From the NCBI RefSeq assembly GCF_014805625.2, contig NW_023998415.1, positions 32,765,809 to 32,829,808 on the forward strand: a DNA stretch of 64,000 nt, read 5' to 3'. Below the pieces are notes generated by a model. It was not told the DNA's origin. It worked only from the letters and a program-made list of their open reading frames with translations, and made no database searches. Of this stretch, positions 63,566-64,000 are shown one piece after another (within the stretch, counting starts at the first letter, position 1; every line of letters begins with the position of its first letter). The position numbers and the translations under genes were made by a program. This stretch comes from Glossina fuscipes. Lineage: Eukaryota > Arthropoda > Insecta > Diptera > Glossinidae.

Positions 63566-63928
63566 TTCGTTATATAACTTGACTAAAATACGGCGCTTTC
63601 ATGAATAAACGGAATTACGTTATAACTGATTATGCACAAATCAATTTCATATGGAATTTCAAATGGTTACCACGACTACCGCTACAACTAATGCTGTGTG
63701 TTGCTGCGCGGTTTCTATGACTGCTTATTGGTCCTGTTGTTGGTTACCGTCACATAAAACACCATAGGGCAAAGTTGTTGATCCATTGCCAAGTGAAATG
63801 TATGCATTTTTCATAGACCGTGTACGTGAACAATTGCATGTCGCTTTAGCATTTTCACCCATCGGCGAATCATTCAAGGAACGTATACGAATGTATCCAT
63901 CATTGATAAACTGTTGCACCATTGATTG
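1..63928 (+). CDS. Axonemal dynein heavy chain, inner-arm DNAH3/7/12 class (partial, 38 exons)
   Basis: This is the gene-level entry; exons are listed separately. The joined exons give 2,561 uninterrupted codons plus two bases. Dynein heavy chains are ATP-driven microtubule motors; this class forms single-headed inner arms of axonemes. Seen here (numbering from base 1): linker around residues 760-1360, AAA1 Walker A GPAGTGKT (1410-1417) and Walker B CFDEFN (1460-1465), AAA2 Walker A GASLGGKT (1691-1698), AAA3 Walker A GPTGTGKS (2044-2051) and Walker B FCDD (2109-2112), AAA4 P-loop GMGGSGRRS (2405-2413). Family members are about 4,000-4,500 residues, so roughly 1,500 C-terminal residues are outside the window. 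No start codon is visible; the first exon is cut by the window edge. Closest fly genes by motif memory are Dhc36C and Dhc62B; the exact orthologue is not settled, and DNAH1 or DNAH6 types are less likely. Expression in testis or ciliated neurons is inferred from the family only. Confidence 0.96.
215..362 (+). CDS. Dynein heavy chain exon 2
   Basis: Tail-region exon after acceptor ACAG and before donor GTGAGT. The first base completes the Gln codon from exon 1, then 49 codons containing [14 protein letters not shown] and a charged helix ([10 protein letters not shown]). Ends in phase 0. Intron 1 is 98 bases. Confidence 0.88.
471..580 (+). CDS. Dynein heavy chain exon 3
   Basis: Tail exon after acceptor TTTTAG, in phase 0: 36 codons including [13 protein letters not shown], plus two bases (AG). 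The donor is GTAACC, weaker than consensus; reading on meets a stop at once, so the exon must end here. The two left-over bases require the 28-base microexon that follows. Confidence 0.85.
686..713 (+). CDS. Dynein heavy chain exon 4, 28-base microexon
   Basis: Lies between acceptor TTCTTAG and donor GTAACT. Its first base turns the AG left by exon 3 into an Arg codon, followed by nine codons, SYDRLYTSI, ending in phase 0, which is what exon 5 (starting [10 protein letters not shown]) requires. Without it the frame between exons 3 and 5 is broken, because exon 5 read from phase 2 hits a stop at its fourth codon. The call rests on splice signals and phase, not on homology. Confidence 0.8.
1797..1844. 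repeat. Poly-T tract, 48 bases
   Basis: Uninterrupted T run in intron 4; a poly-A tail if read on the - strand. The preceding - strand sequence shows no recognisable element. Confidence 0.9.
2255..2430 (-). repeat. Dispersed repeat copy, minus orientation
   Basis: Carries GTCTGTCTGTCTGT (2415-2428) and, towards lower coordinates, CTTGATCAGCATC and a pyrimidine-purine stretch. Reversed, this is the same order as at 7640-7810: GACA run, then TGATCAAGA, then an ATA-rich strip and CTTCCGG...TTGCAA.CGTTTT. Confidence 0.55.
6584..6611. repeat. (TC)n microsatellite
   Basis: TC dinucleotide tract in intron 4, about 80 bases before the exon 5 acceptor, where it may strengthen the pyrimidine environment. 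Confidence 0.9.
6695..6811 (+). CDS. Dynein heavy chain exon 5
   Basis: Tail exon of 39 codons, phase 0 to phase 0, after acceptor TTGACAG and before GTAAGT. Reads [16 protein letters not shown] at its start and FILKEE at its end, which runs on to KLWPNIFPE in exon 6. A stop lies just upstream in this frame, fixing the acceptor. Confidence 0.9.
7600..7622. repeat. (TG)n microsatellite
   Basis: TG dinucleotide tract in intron 5, next to a dispersed repeat copy. Confidence 0.9.
7640..7810 (+). repeat. Dispersed repeat copy
   Basis: Order of blocks: GACAGACGGACTGACAAACATG, then ACTGATCAAGAACACATAAA, TAGGGTAT, then CTTCCGGTTGGGTATTGCAA and CGTTTTAACA. The same blocks occur reversed at 2255-2430. 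Short interspersed elements of this look are common in flies; the class is not determined. Confidence 0.55.
10388..10430. repeat. (TA)n microsatellite
   Basis: About 21 TA units, ending about 70 bases before the exon 6 acceptor. Confidence 0.93.
10501..10667 (+). CDS. Dynein heavy chain exon 6
   Basis: Tail exon after acceptor TTTTACAG: 55 codons plus two bases, beginning [10 protein letters not shown] and ending FLRYLL, donor GTAAGT. The left-over CA is completed to Gln by exon 7. Includes a Leu/Ile-rich helical stretch ([15 protein letters not shown]). Confidence 0.93.
10668..11319 (+). other. Intron 6 (652 bases)
   Basis: AT-rich intron with short dinucleotide runs. I see no gene or recognisable element in it. 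Confidence 0.75.
11320..11499 (+). CDS. Dynein heavy chain exon 7
   Basis: Tail exon: [18 protein letters not shown] then [18 protein letters not shown], ending NILWHQ with two bases over, donor GTAAGT. The acceptor (ATAAAG) has a weak -3 base, but the phase is fixed by both neighbours. Confidence 0.92.
11500..13063 (+). other. Intron 7 (about 1.6 kb)
   Basis: Holds TA-rich stretches near 11755-11780 and a small GC-rich patch at 12559-12655 with two hairpins and a 12-base palindrome (see findings). No coding exon is needed between exons 7 and 8: the phases match. Confidence 0.7.
12559..12655. other. GC-rich patch with two hairpins and a palindrome
   Basis: In the AT-rich intron 7: an 8-bp stem GAAAGCGC/GCGCTTTT with a four-base loop (12559-12578, one wobble pair), a perfect 5-bp stem CTGCG/CGCAG with a T5 loop (12582-12596), and the perfect 12-base palindrome ACGACGCGTCGT (12644-12655). 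Function unknown; could be a remnant of a mobile element end. Confidence 0.5.
13064..13175 (+). CDS. Dynein heavy chain exon 8
   Basis: Tail exon after acceptor TTACAG, with 37 full codons: [17 protein letters not shown], then [18 protein letters not shown], donor GTAAGT. The first base completes Leu from exon 7; ends in phase 0. Confidence 0.93.
13254..13682 (+). CDS. Dynein heavy chain exon 9
   Basis: Tail exon of 143 codons in phase 0, the second-longest tail or linker exon. Starts [19 protein letters not shown] after acceptor GCTTAG and ends AALGIEQ before GTGAGC. Contains [16 protein letters not shown]. No ATPase motif is expected in the tail and none is seen. Confidence 0.95.
13683..14692 (+). 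other. Intron 9 (1,010 bases)
   Basis: AT-rich. A stretch around 14450-14500 (GTAGGGTATTCG and neighbours) resembles the ends of the dispersed repeats elsewhere in the window. No coding sequence is supported. Confidence 0.65.
14693..14855 (+). CDS. Dynein heavy chain exon 10
   Basis: Tail exon of 54 codons plus one base: [20 protein letters not shown], then [21 protein letters not shown]. Acceptor ACGAAG, donor GTATTT. Followed by a 58-base intron. Confidence 0.94.
14914..15128 (+). CDS. Dynein heavy chain exon 11
   Basis: Tail exon completing an Asp codon, then 71 codons: [38 protein letters not shown], ending HILPDLP before GTAAGT. Ends in phase 0. Confidence 0.95.
15129..17730 (+). other. 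Intron 11 (about 2.6 kb)
   Basis: Begins with (TA)n about 40 bases after the donor (15168-15185). A CATCRA/CATCAT tract lies at 15405-15453 and a T-run near 15860. Short open frames at 15907-16104 (-), 16467-16688 (+) and 16786-16971 (+) show no family signature. Confidence 0.7.
15405..15453. repeat. CATCRA / CATCAT imperfect repeat
   Basis: ACATCGACATCGACATCGGC and onward, a hexamer repeat decaying to CAT trimers, in intron 11. Confidence 0.85.
17731..17921 (+). CDS. Dynein heavy chain exon 12
   Basis: Tail exon after acceptor TTCCAG: 63 codons plus two bases, [39 protein letters not shown]. Donor GTAAGT. Joins exon 13 to give NRAICDILE, matching the helical segment before the linker in this class. 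Confidence 0.94.
17922..19131 (+). other. Intron 12 (about 1.2 kb)
   Basis: Contains a dispersed repeat copy at about 18195-18440 with a GACA run at 18308-18321, a T-run at 18625-18643, and a strong but apparently unused acceptor-like CAG at 18531-18533. Confidence 0.7.
18195..18440 (+). repeat. Dispersed repeat copy
   Basis: Contains ATCAAAATATCTCAAAAATT, a GACAGACAGACGAG run at 18308-18321 and a TAGGGTATAA near its end. The first part matches 46280-46380. Confidence 0.5.
19132..19316 (+). CDS. Dynein heavy chain exon 13
   Basis: Tail exon: [19 protein letters not shown], then [18 protein letters not shown] and [15 protein letters not shown]. The acceptor is CGAAG after a modest pyrimidine tract; the start is fixed by phase and by the NR-ICD join. 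Donor GTAACC. One base carries over to make Glu with exon 14. Confidence 0.9.
19317..20038 (+). other. Intron 13 (722 bases)
   Basis: AT-rich intron with a short TA run near 19577-19594. No gene or element recognised. Confidence 0.75.
20039..20156 (+). CDS. Dynein heavy chain exon 14
   Basis: Short tail exon, [20 protein letters not shown] and [13 protein letters not shown], between acceptor CCCTAG and donor GTAAGT. CG is left over and completed to Arg by exon 15. Confidence 0.94.
20157..21042 (+). other. Intron 14 (886 bases)
   Basis: Holds a (TA)n tract at 20395-20422 and a T-rich stretch before the acceptor. No other feature seen. Confidence 0.75.
21043..21190 (+). CDS. Dynein heavy chain exon 15 (start of linker region)
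   Basis: After acceptor CCTTAG it completes Arg, then 49 codons: [39 protein letters not shown]. Donor GTATGT, phase 0. A charged helical segment leading into the linker. Confidence 0.95.
21276..21433 (+). CDS. Dynein heavy chain exon 16 (linker)
   Basis: Linker exon, [37 protein letters not shown], ending HHIW (Trp split across the intron). EKLW..A is typical of the start of the DHC_N2 linker. Acceptor GGCAG, donor GTATGT. Confidence 0.95.
21434..22659 (+). other. Intron 16 (about 1.2 kb)
   Basis: T-rich repeats (TTTTTCG units near 21480-21520) and (TA)n tracts at 21846-21869 and 22351-22365. No gene recognised. Confidence 0.75.
22660..22726 (+). CDS. Dynein heavy chain exon 17 (linker)
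   Basis: Small 67-base exon: completes Trp then 22 codons, [20 protein letters not shown] plus YR, before GTAAGT. Acceptor TTTGCAG. Phase 0 at the end joins directly to IMYKLSRQ of exon 18. Confidence 0.94.
22727..23547 (+). other. Intron 17 (821 bases)
   Basis: AT-rich with an A-run near 23059-23074 and a long pyrimidine stretch (about 23445-23500) before the acceptor. An open frame runs from this pyrimidine tract into exon 18, but the tract is intronic. Confidence 0.75.
23548..24438 (+). CDS. Dynein heavy chain exon 18 (core of linker, largest exon)
   Basis: Exon of 297 codons (residues 885-1181), phase 0 both ends, acceptor TGGTCAG and donor GTAAGT. Carries the most recognisable linker text: [75 protein letters not shown] and [19 protein letters not shown]. 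The linker is the lever that docks on the AAA ring and swings with ATP hydrolysis. The usual LFFPRF motif reads LFFARF here. Confidence 0.98.
24503..24607 (+). CDS. Dynein heavy chain exon 19 (linker)
   Basis: Thirty-five codons, [19 protein letters not shown], ending NPQSAN, acceptor TTTTTAG and donor GTGAGT. Corresponds to the linker segment that follows KKCFEG in the family. Confidence 0.95.
24663..24833 (+). CDS. Dynein heavy chain exon 20 (linker)
   Basis: Fifty-seven codons, [39 protein letters not shown], ending YE. The conserved WPGQV motif is intact. The donor is GTTACG, non-consensus at +3, yet the join to [10 protein letters not shown] in exon 21 is exactly in frame. Confidence 0.93.
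24900..25047 (+). CDS. Dynein heavy chain exon 21 (end of linker)
   Basis: Forty-nine codons plus one base: [36 protein letters not shown], ending ALIVLDVH. Donor GTAAGC. The family continues VHARDVV, which fixes the join to exon 22. Confidence 0.95.
25048..25712 (+). other. Intron 21 (665 bases) with alternative in-frame acceptor
   Basis: A pyrimidine-rich stretch ends in a strong CAACAG at 25611-25616. From 25617 the frame is open and in phase through to exon 22, which would lengthen the product by 32 residues. The conserved VH-ARDVV join favours the downstream acceptor at 25711-25712. Confidence 0.7.
25713..25811 (+). CDS. Dynein heavy chain exon 22 (linker/AAA1 junction)
   Basis: Completes Ala and gives [20 protein letters not shown] and [21 protein letters not shown] is a hallmark just before AAA1. 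Acceptor ATAAAG, donor GTAAGT; ends with one base over. Confidence 0.93.
25884..25998 (+). CDS. Dynein heavy chain exon 23 (AAA1 start)
   Basis: [20 protein letters not shown], then [18 protein letters not shown]. YGxEYLGN.[13 protein letters not shown] is the universal entry to AAA1. Donor GTCTAG is poor at +3 to +6, but phase and homology are unambiguous. The next intron is mostly a (TA)n repeat. Confidence 0.96.
25999..26134 (+). other. Intron 23, 136 bases, dominated by (TA)n
   Basis: Between donor GTCTAG and acceptor ACGTAG lies a 50-base AT-dinucleotide tract at 26041-26090, more than a third of the intron. Confidence 0.85.
26041..26090. repeat. (TA)n microsatellite inside a 136-base intron
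   Basis: Twenty-five AT units between exons 23 and 24 of the dynein gene. Confidence 0.95.
26135..26303 (+). CDS. Dynein heavy chain exon 24 (AAA1 P-loop)
   Basis: [19 protein letters not shown] then [20 protein letters not shown] and [17 protein letters not shown]. Walker A GPAGTGKT, at residues 1410-1417, is intact, so this main ATPase site should bind ATP. Donor GTGCAT is weak. Joins exon 25 to read [13 protein letters not shown]. Confidence 0.98.
28357..28735 (+). CDS. Unidentified open frame inside intron 24 (possible exon, retrocopy or element)
   Basis: Stop-to-stop frame of about 126 codons, on the same strand as the dynein but out of place in its protein. It includes [40 protein letters not shown] and [18 protein letters not shown], ending in TAG at 28733-28735. 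No in-frame ATG occurs until near its end, so it would need an upstream spliced exon, starting perhaps after the AAAG at about 28401, or it is truncated. It is less AT-rich than its surroundings and compositionally protein-like. I do not recognise the family. Chance, a retrocopied gene fragment or a nested gene are all possible. Confidence 0.3.
29551..29597 (+). repeat. Poly-A tract, 47 bases
   Basis: Uninterrupted A run preceded by A-rich sequence and an AATAAA at 29490-29495. It could be a simple repeat or the tail of a retroposed sequence lying upstream. Confidence 0.85.
30194..30387 (+). CDS. Dynein heavy chain exon 25 (AAA1 Walker B and sensor I)
   Basis: [39 protein letters not shown], then [14 protein letters not shown] and FITMNPG. 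Walker B CFDEFN with its catalytic Glu is intact, as is the sensor I Asn of MNPG. Acceptor CTTTAG, donor GTAAGT; the Gly codon is split and completed by exon 26, more than 8 kb away. Confidence 0.98.
30420..30456. repeat. (AC)n followed by GCAT repeat
   Basis: AC tract then GCATGCATGCAT, about 35 bases after the exon 25 donor. Confidence 0.92.
32298..32935 (+). repeat. Dispersed repeat, longer copy
   Basis: Aligns by eye with 57009-57480 at roughly 75-80% over two blocks. Shared strings include CGCATACC.AC.ACTA.GC, TTATTTGATACCCATATCGC, ACCAATTTGGC.CATTTTCAA and CAAAATTTCACG. About 190 bases (32560-32745) are absent from the other copy. Confidence 0.75.
34430..34450. repeat. (GT)n microsatellite
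   Basis: GT dinucleotide tract inside intron 25. Confidence 0.88.
38589..38791 (+). CDS. Dynein heavy chain exon 26 (AAA1)
   Basis: Completes Gly, then [54 protein letters not shown]. These are the standard AAA1 motifs after sensor I. Acceptor ATTAG, donor GTACGT, one base over. Confidence 0.97.
38901..39000. other. Assembly gap, 100 N
   Basis: Exactly 100 N, a conventional unknown-size gap, preceded by a poly-A run. It lies inside intron 26, and exons 26 and 27 join in frame, so no coding loss is evident. Confidence 0.99.
39006..39193 (+). CDS. Dynein heavy chain exon 27 (AAA1 end)
   Basis: Begins five bases after the gap at acceptor AACAG: completes Gly, then [40 protein letters not shown] and [22 protein letters not shown] is a dynein hallmark. 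The upstream pyrimidine tract is hidden by the gap. Donor GTAAGT. Confidence 0.96.
39340..39510 (+). CDS. Dynein heavy chain exon 28 (AAA2 P-loop)
   Basis: Fifty-seven codons: [39 protein letters not shown]. The AAA2 P-loop GASLGGKT keeps the Lys-Thr but has Ala-Ser-Leu where relatives usually have Asp/Pro-Met/Phe. Acceptor TCTAG, donor GTAAAA. Confidence 0.96.
39568..40158 (+). CDS. Dynein heavy chain exon 29 (AAA2 core)
   Basis: Long exon of 197 codons: [79 protein letters not shown]. The AAA2 Walker B region ([12 protein letters not shown]) and the [11 protein letters not shown] motif are intact. The donor is GTTATT, non-consensus at +3; the join to [11 protein letters not shown] is in frame. 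Confidence 0.97.
40159..40558 (+). other. Intron 29 (400 bases)
   Basis: Ordinary AT-rich intron; nothing recognised in it. Confidence 0.75.
40559..40673 (+). CDS. Dynein heavy chain exon 30 (AAA2/AAA3 connector)
   Basis: [38 protein letters not shown] plus one base. Corresponds to the LFLFSLVW-type hydrophobic helix between AAA2 and AAA3, here Phe/Tyr/Cys-rich. Acceptor TTCACAG, donor GTAAGA. Confidence 0.94.
40777..41279 (+). CDS. Dynein heavy chain exon 31 (AAA3 P-loop)
   Basis: [15 protein letters not shown], FRxPK-like [28 protein letters not shown], then [58 protein letters not shown]3 Walker A GPTGTGKS is intact. Donor GTTAGA is non-consensus at +3; (TA)n and a T-run follow it within 60 bases. 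Confidence 0.97.
41280..43573 (+). other. Intron 31 (about 2.3 kb)
   Basis: Begins with a (TA)n plus T tract (41294-41332); another TA tract is at 42587-42608. A + strand open frame at 43305-43580 overlaps the acceptor (separate entry). Confidence 0.75.
41294..41332. repeat. (TA)n plus poly-T
   Basis: Starts about 14 bases after the exon 31 donor, which is itself non-consensus (GTTAGA). Confidence 0.92.
43305..43580 (+). CDS. Possible small nested open frame, Arg-rich then hydrophobic
   Basis: Ninety-one codons with a real [22 protein letters not shown], then [17 protein letters not shown], a hydrophobic stretch [12 protein letters not shown] and a Leu/Phe-rich end. The last part is the pyrimidine tract of the exon 32 acceptor, and the stop overlaps exon 32 in another frame, so the C-terminal half is probably noise. 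The Arg-rich first 60 codons look more coding-like than the intron average. Function unknown; may be chance. Confidence 0.15.
   Translation: MKLSLRFVNVQAGYRPRRRILYWRRSSDLYKLRAKHPAFSFQDYSRVLHTLRRTIVTVVFLSLYVNDDLNFLCLLFLFFVFNPSYYYHFSV
43574..43717 (+). CDS. Dynein heavy chain exon 32 (AAA3 Walker B)
   Basis: Forty-eight codons: [20 protein letters not shown], then [19 protein letters not shown], ending ELVDM. GKK joins CITFCDD; relatives read FVDDLNMP here, so Walker B keeps both Asp but has Cys and Val-Ala changes. The WLDHGYW motif marks the DNAH3/7/12 group. Acceptor TTTCAG, donor GTAGGT. Confidence 0.96.
46280..46380 (+). repeat. Dispersed repeat fragment (pairs with 18195-18300)
   Basis: The stretch TCAAAATGTCTCAAAATTTG and following GAATACATG match the run before the GACA tract at about 18250-18300 with few differences, both in + orientation. 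Confidence 0.5.
47334..47360 (+). mobile_element. Mariner-like terminal sequence (solo, doubtful)
   Basis: TACGAGGTGCGTTCGAAAAA resembles the terminal repeat of some mariner elements, which begin TA-CGAGG.G.GTTC-AAAAA. No matching inverted end or transposase was found nearby, so this is at most a deleted remnant. Confidence 0.25.
49290..49985 (-). mobile_element. Possible degenerate LINE-like remnant
   Basis: On the - strand this stretch has broken open frames in more than one register (49985-49716, 49700-49314). A third reading of about 60 codons contains [14 protein letters not shown] before a stop, then (downstream on - ) an A/T tail and a (TA)n tract at 49268-49290. The TRSDY..IPR pattern recalls the C-terminal motif of some non-LTR reverse transcriptases. 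The arrangement, coding remnant then simple-repeat tail, fits a LINE 3' end. No RT catalytic motif is visible. Could be chance. Confidence 0.25.
50953..51135 (+). CDS. Dynein heavy chain exon 33 (AAA3)
   Basis: Sixty-one codons: [60 protein letters not shown]. Position matches the family AMGPPGGGRN...RF.RHF stretch, but several fixed residues are changed (see findings). Acceptor TTTAG, donor GTATGT. Confidence 0.96.
51136..51926 (+). other. Intron 33 (791 bases)
   Basis: GT/TG-rich complex repeat at about 51318-51385, A-rich stretch 51690-51780 and a long pyrimidine tract (51800-51926) before the acceptor. Confidence 0.75.
51927..52132 (+). CDS. Dynein heavy chain exon 34 (AAA3)
   Basis: [53 protein letters not shown]. 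The motif [23 protein letters not shown] is diagnostic of axonemal and cytoplasmic dynein AAA3. Acceptor TTTCAG, donor GTATGT; CG is completed to Arg by exon 35. Confidence 0.97.
52133..54563 (+). other. Intron 34 (about 2.4 kb)
   Basis: TA/TG-rich DNA (52170-52530, with (TA)n from 52442). A short - strand open frame at 53383-53640 is discussed under findings; a T-run lies at 53864-53880. No exon is needed: RLIDEKDRD joins correctly. Confidence 0.75.
52442..52500. repeat. (TA)n with TG interruptions
   Basis: Compound TA/TATG tract in intron 34. Confidence 0.9.
54564..54881 (+). CDS. Dynein heavy chain exon 35 (AAA3 end)
   Basis: Completes Arg then 105 codons: [62 protein letters not shown]. 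FFGxYxxP...IYDE and [12 protein letters not shown] are hallmarks at the AAA3/AAA4 boundary. Acceptor TTTTTTAG, donor GTAAGC. Confidence 0.97.
54943..55174 (+). CDS. Dynein heavy chain exon 36 (AAA4 P-loop)
   Basis: [60 protein letters not shown], ending FLFSDSQ. The AAA4 P-loop is GMGGSGRRS; relatives have GVGGSGRQS, so the Gln is an Arg here. FLFSDSQ is the AAA4 Walker B equivalent. The acceptor GATTAG lacks a strong pyrimidine tract. Intron 35 is only 61 bases. Donor GTAAGT. Confidence 0.96.
56047..56083. repeat. ATA/ATG trinucleotide repeat
   Basis: AATAATGATAATGATAATAA and onward, in intron 36. Confidence 0.88.
57009..57480 (+). repeat. Dispersed repeat, shorter copy
   Basis: Second copy of the 32298-32935 family, same orientation, with an internal deletion. 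Ends with GATACGGACGGACAAACATG and CACGCTGATCAAGAATATAC, which link this family to the copies at 7640-7810 and 2255-2430. Confidence 0.75.
63024..63149 (+). CDS. Dynein heavy chain exon 37 (AAA4)
   Basis: Forty-two codons: [40 protein letters not shown]. Matches the family ESFVEDIN.LLN.G.VPN.F stretch that follows AAA4 Walker B. Acceptor TTACAG, donor GTATGT, phase 0. Confidence 0.97.
63150..63767 (+). other. Intron 37 (618 bases)
   Basis: AT-rich with a (TA)n tract at 63529-63559. No other feature. Confidence 0.8.
63529..63559. repeat. (TA)n microsatellite
   Basis: TA tract in intron 37, about 200 bases before the exon 38 acceptor. Confidence 0.92.
63768..63928 (+). CDS. Dynein heavy chain exon 38 (AAA4; gene continues beyond window)
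   Basis: Fifty-three codons plus two bases: [53 protein letters not shown], with TG left for the expected Trp of CCTIDW. HVxLAxSPIG and [11 protein letters not shown] are AAA4 hallmarks. Acceptor CCATAG, donor GTAAGT. The stalk, AAA5, AAA6 and C-terminus are downstream. Confidence 0.97.
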
Positions 63929-64000
63929 GTAAGTGCTATTAGCCATGCAAAACTTTTCATAAACAAACTGCACTCTAATACACCGGCATATATAAATATG

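Noticed and set aside
1..64000. CRISPR arrays, rRNA, tRNA, bacterial operons or phage genes
   Set aside because: None seen; the repeats are eukaryotic microsatellites and dispersed repeats, and no cloverleaf was convincing by eye.

Overview
The window is a piece of an insect nuclear genome, most likely a brachyceran fly. The basis is AT-rich DNA with many (TA)n and poly-T/poly-A tracts, short GT-AG introns mixed with introns of several kb, and dispersed repeats carrying GACA-rich stretches of a kind common in higher flies. A tsetse-like or related calyptrate would fit, but the species cannot be fixed from this sequence. No bacterial-style operon, CRISPR array, rRNA or convincing tRNA was seen.

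One gene fills the window: an axonemal dynein heavy chain on the + strand. It enters at base 1 and leaves past base 63928. I could join 38 exons (7,685 coding bases, about 12% of the window) into one open frame of 2,561 codons plus two bases, with no stop and with every intron phase agreeing. The order is N-terminal tail (exons 1-14, bases 1-20156), linker (exons 15-21 and the start of 22), AAA1 (exons 22-27), AAA2 (27-30), AAA3 (31-35) and the start of AAA4 (36-38). The rest of AAA4, the stalk with the microtubule-binding domain, AAA5, AAA6 and the C-terminus lie downstream. About 1,409 residues precede the AAA1 P-loop, so the true start codon is probably not far upstream. Sequence similarity by eye places it in the DNAH3/DNAH7/DNAH12 class of single-headed inner-arm dyneins (fly relatives Dhc36C and Dhc62B). 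Such motors drive bending of sperm-tail and sensory-cilium axonemes.

The introns hold simple repeats, at least two families of dispersed repeat (best pair 32298-32935 and 57009-57480), a possible LINE remnant on the - strand (49290-49985), a mariner-like end (47334-47360), GC-rich hairpins (12559-12655) and a few open frames that could be small nested genes or retrocopies. The best of these is 28357-28735, followed some 800 bases later by a 47-base poly-A tract. A 100-base run of N (38901-39000) is an assembly gap inside intron 26.

The most noteworthy points are a 28-base microexon that exactly repairs the reading frame between exons 3 and 5, an in-frame alternative acceptor that would add 32 residues at the linker/AAA1 junction, and a derived AAA3 module whose usual Gly-rich/Arg motif is altered. 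I saw no convincing new multi-gene system.
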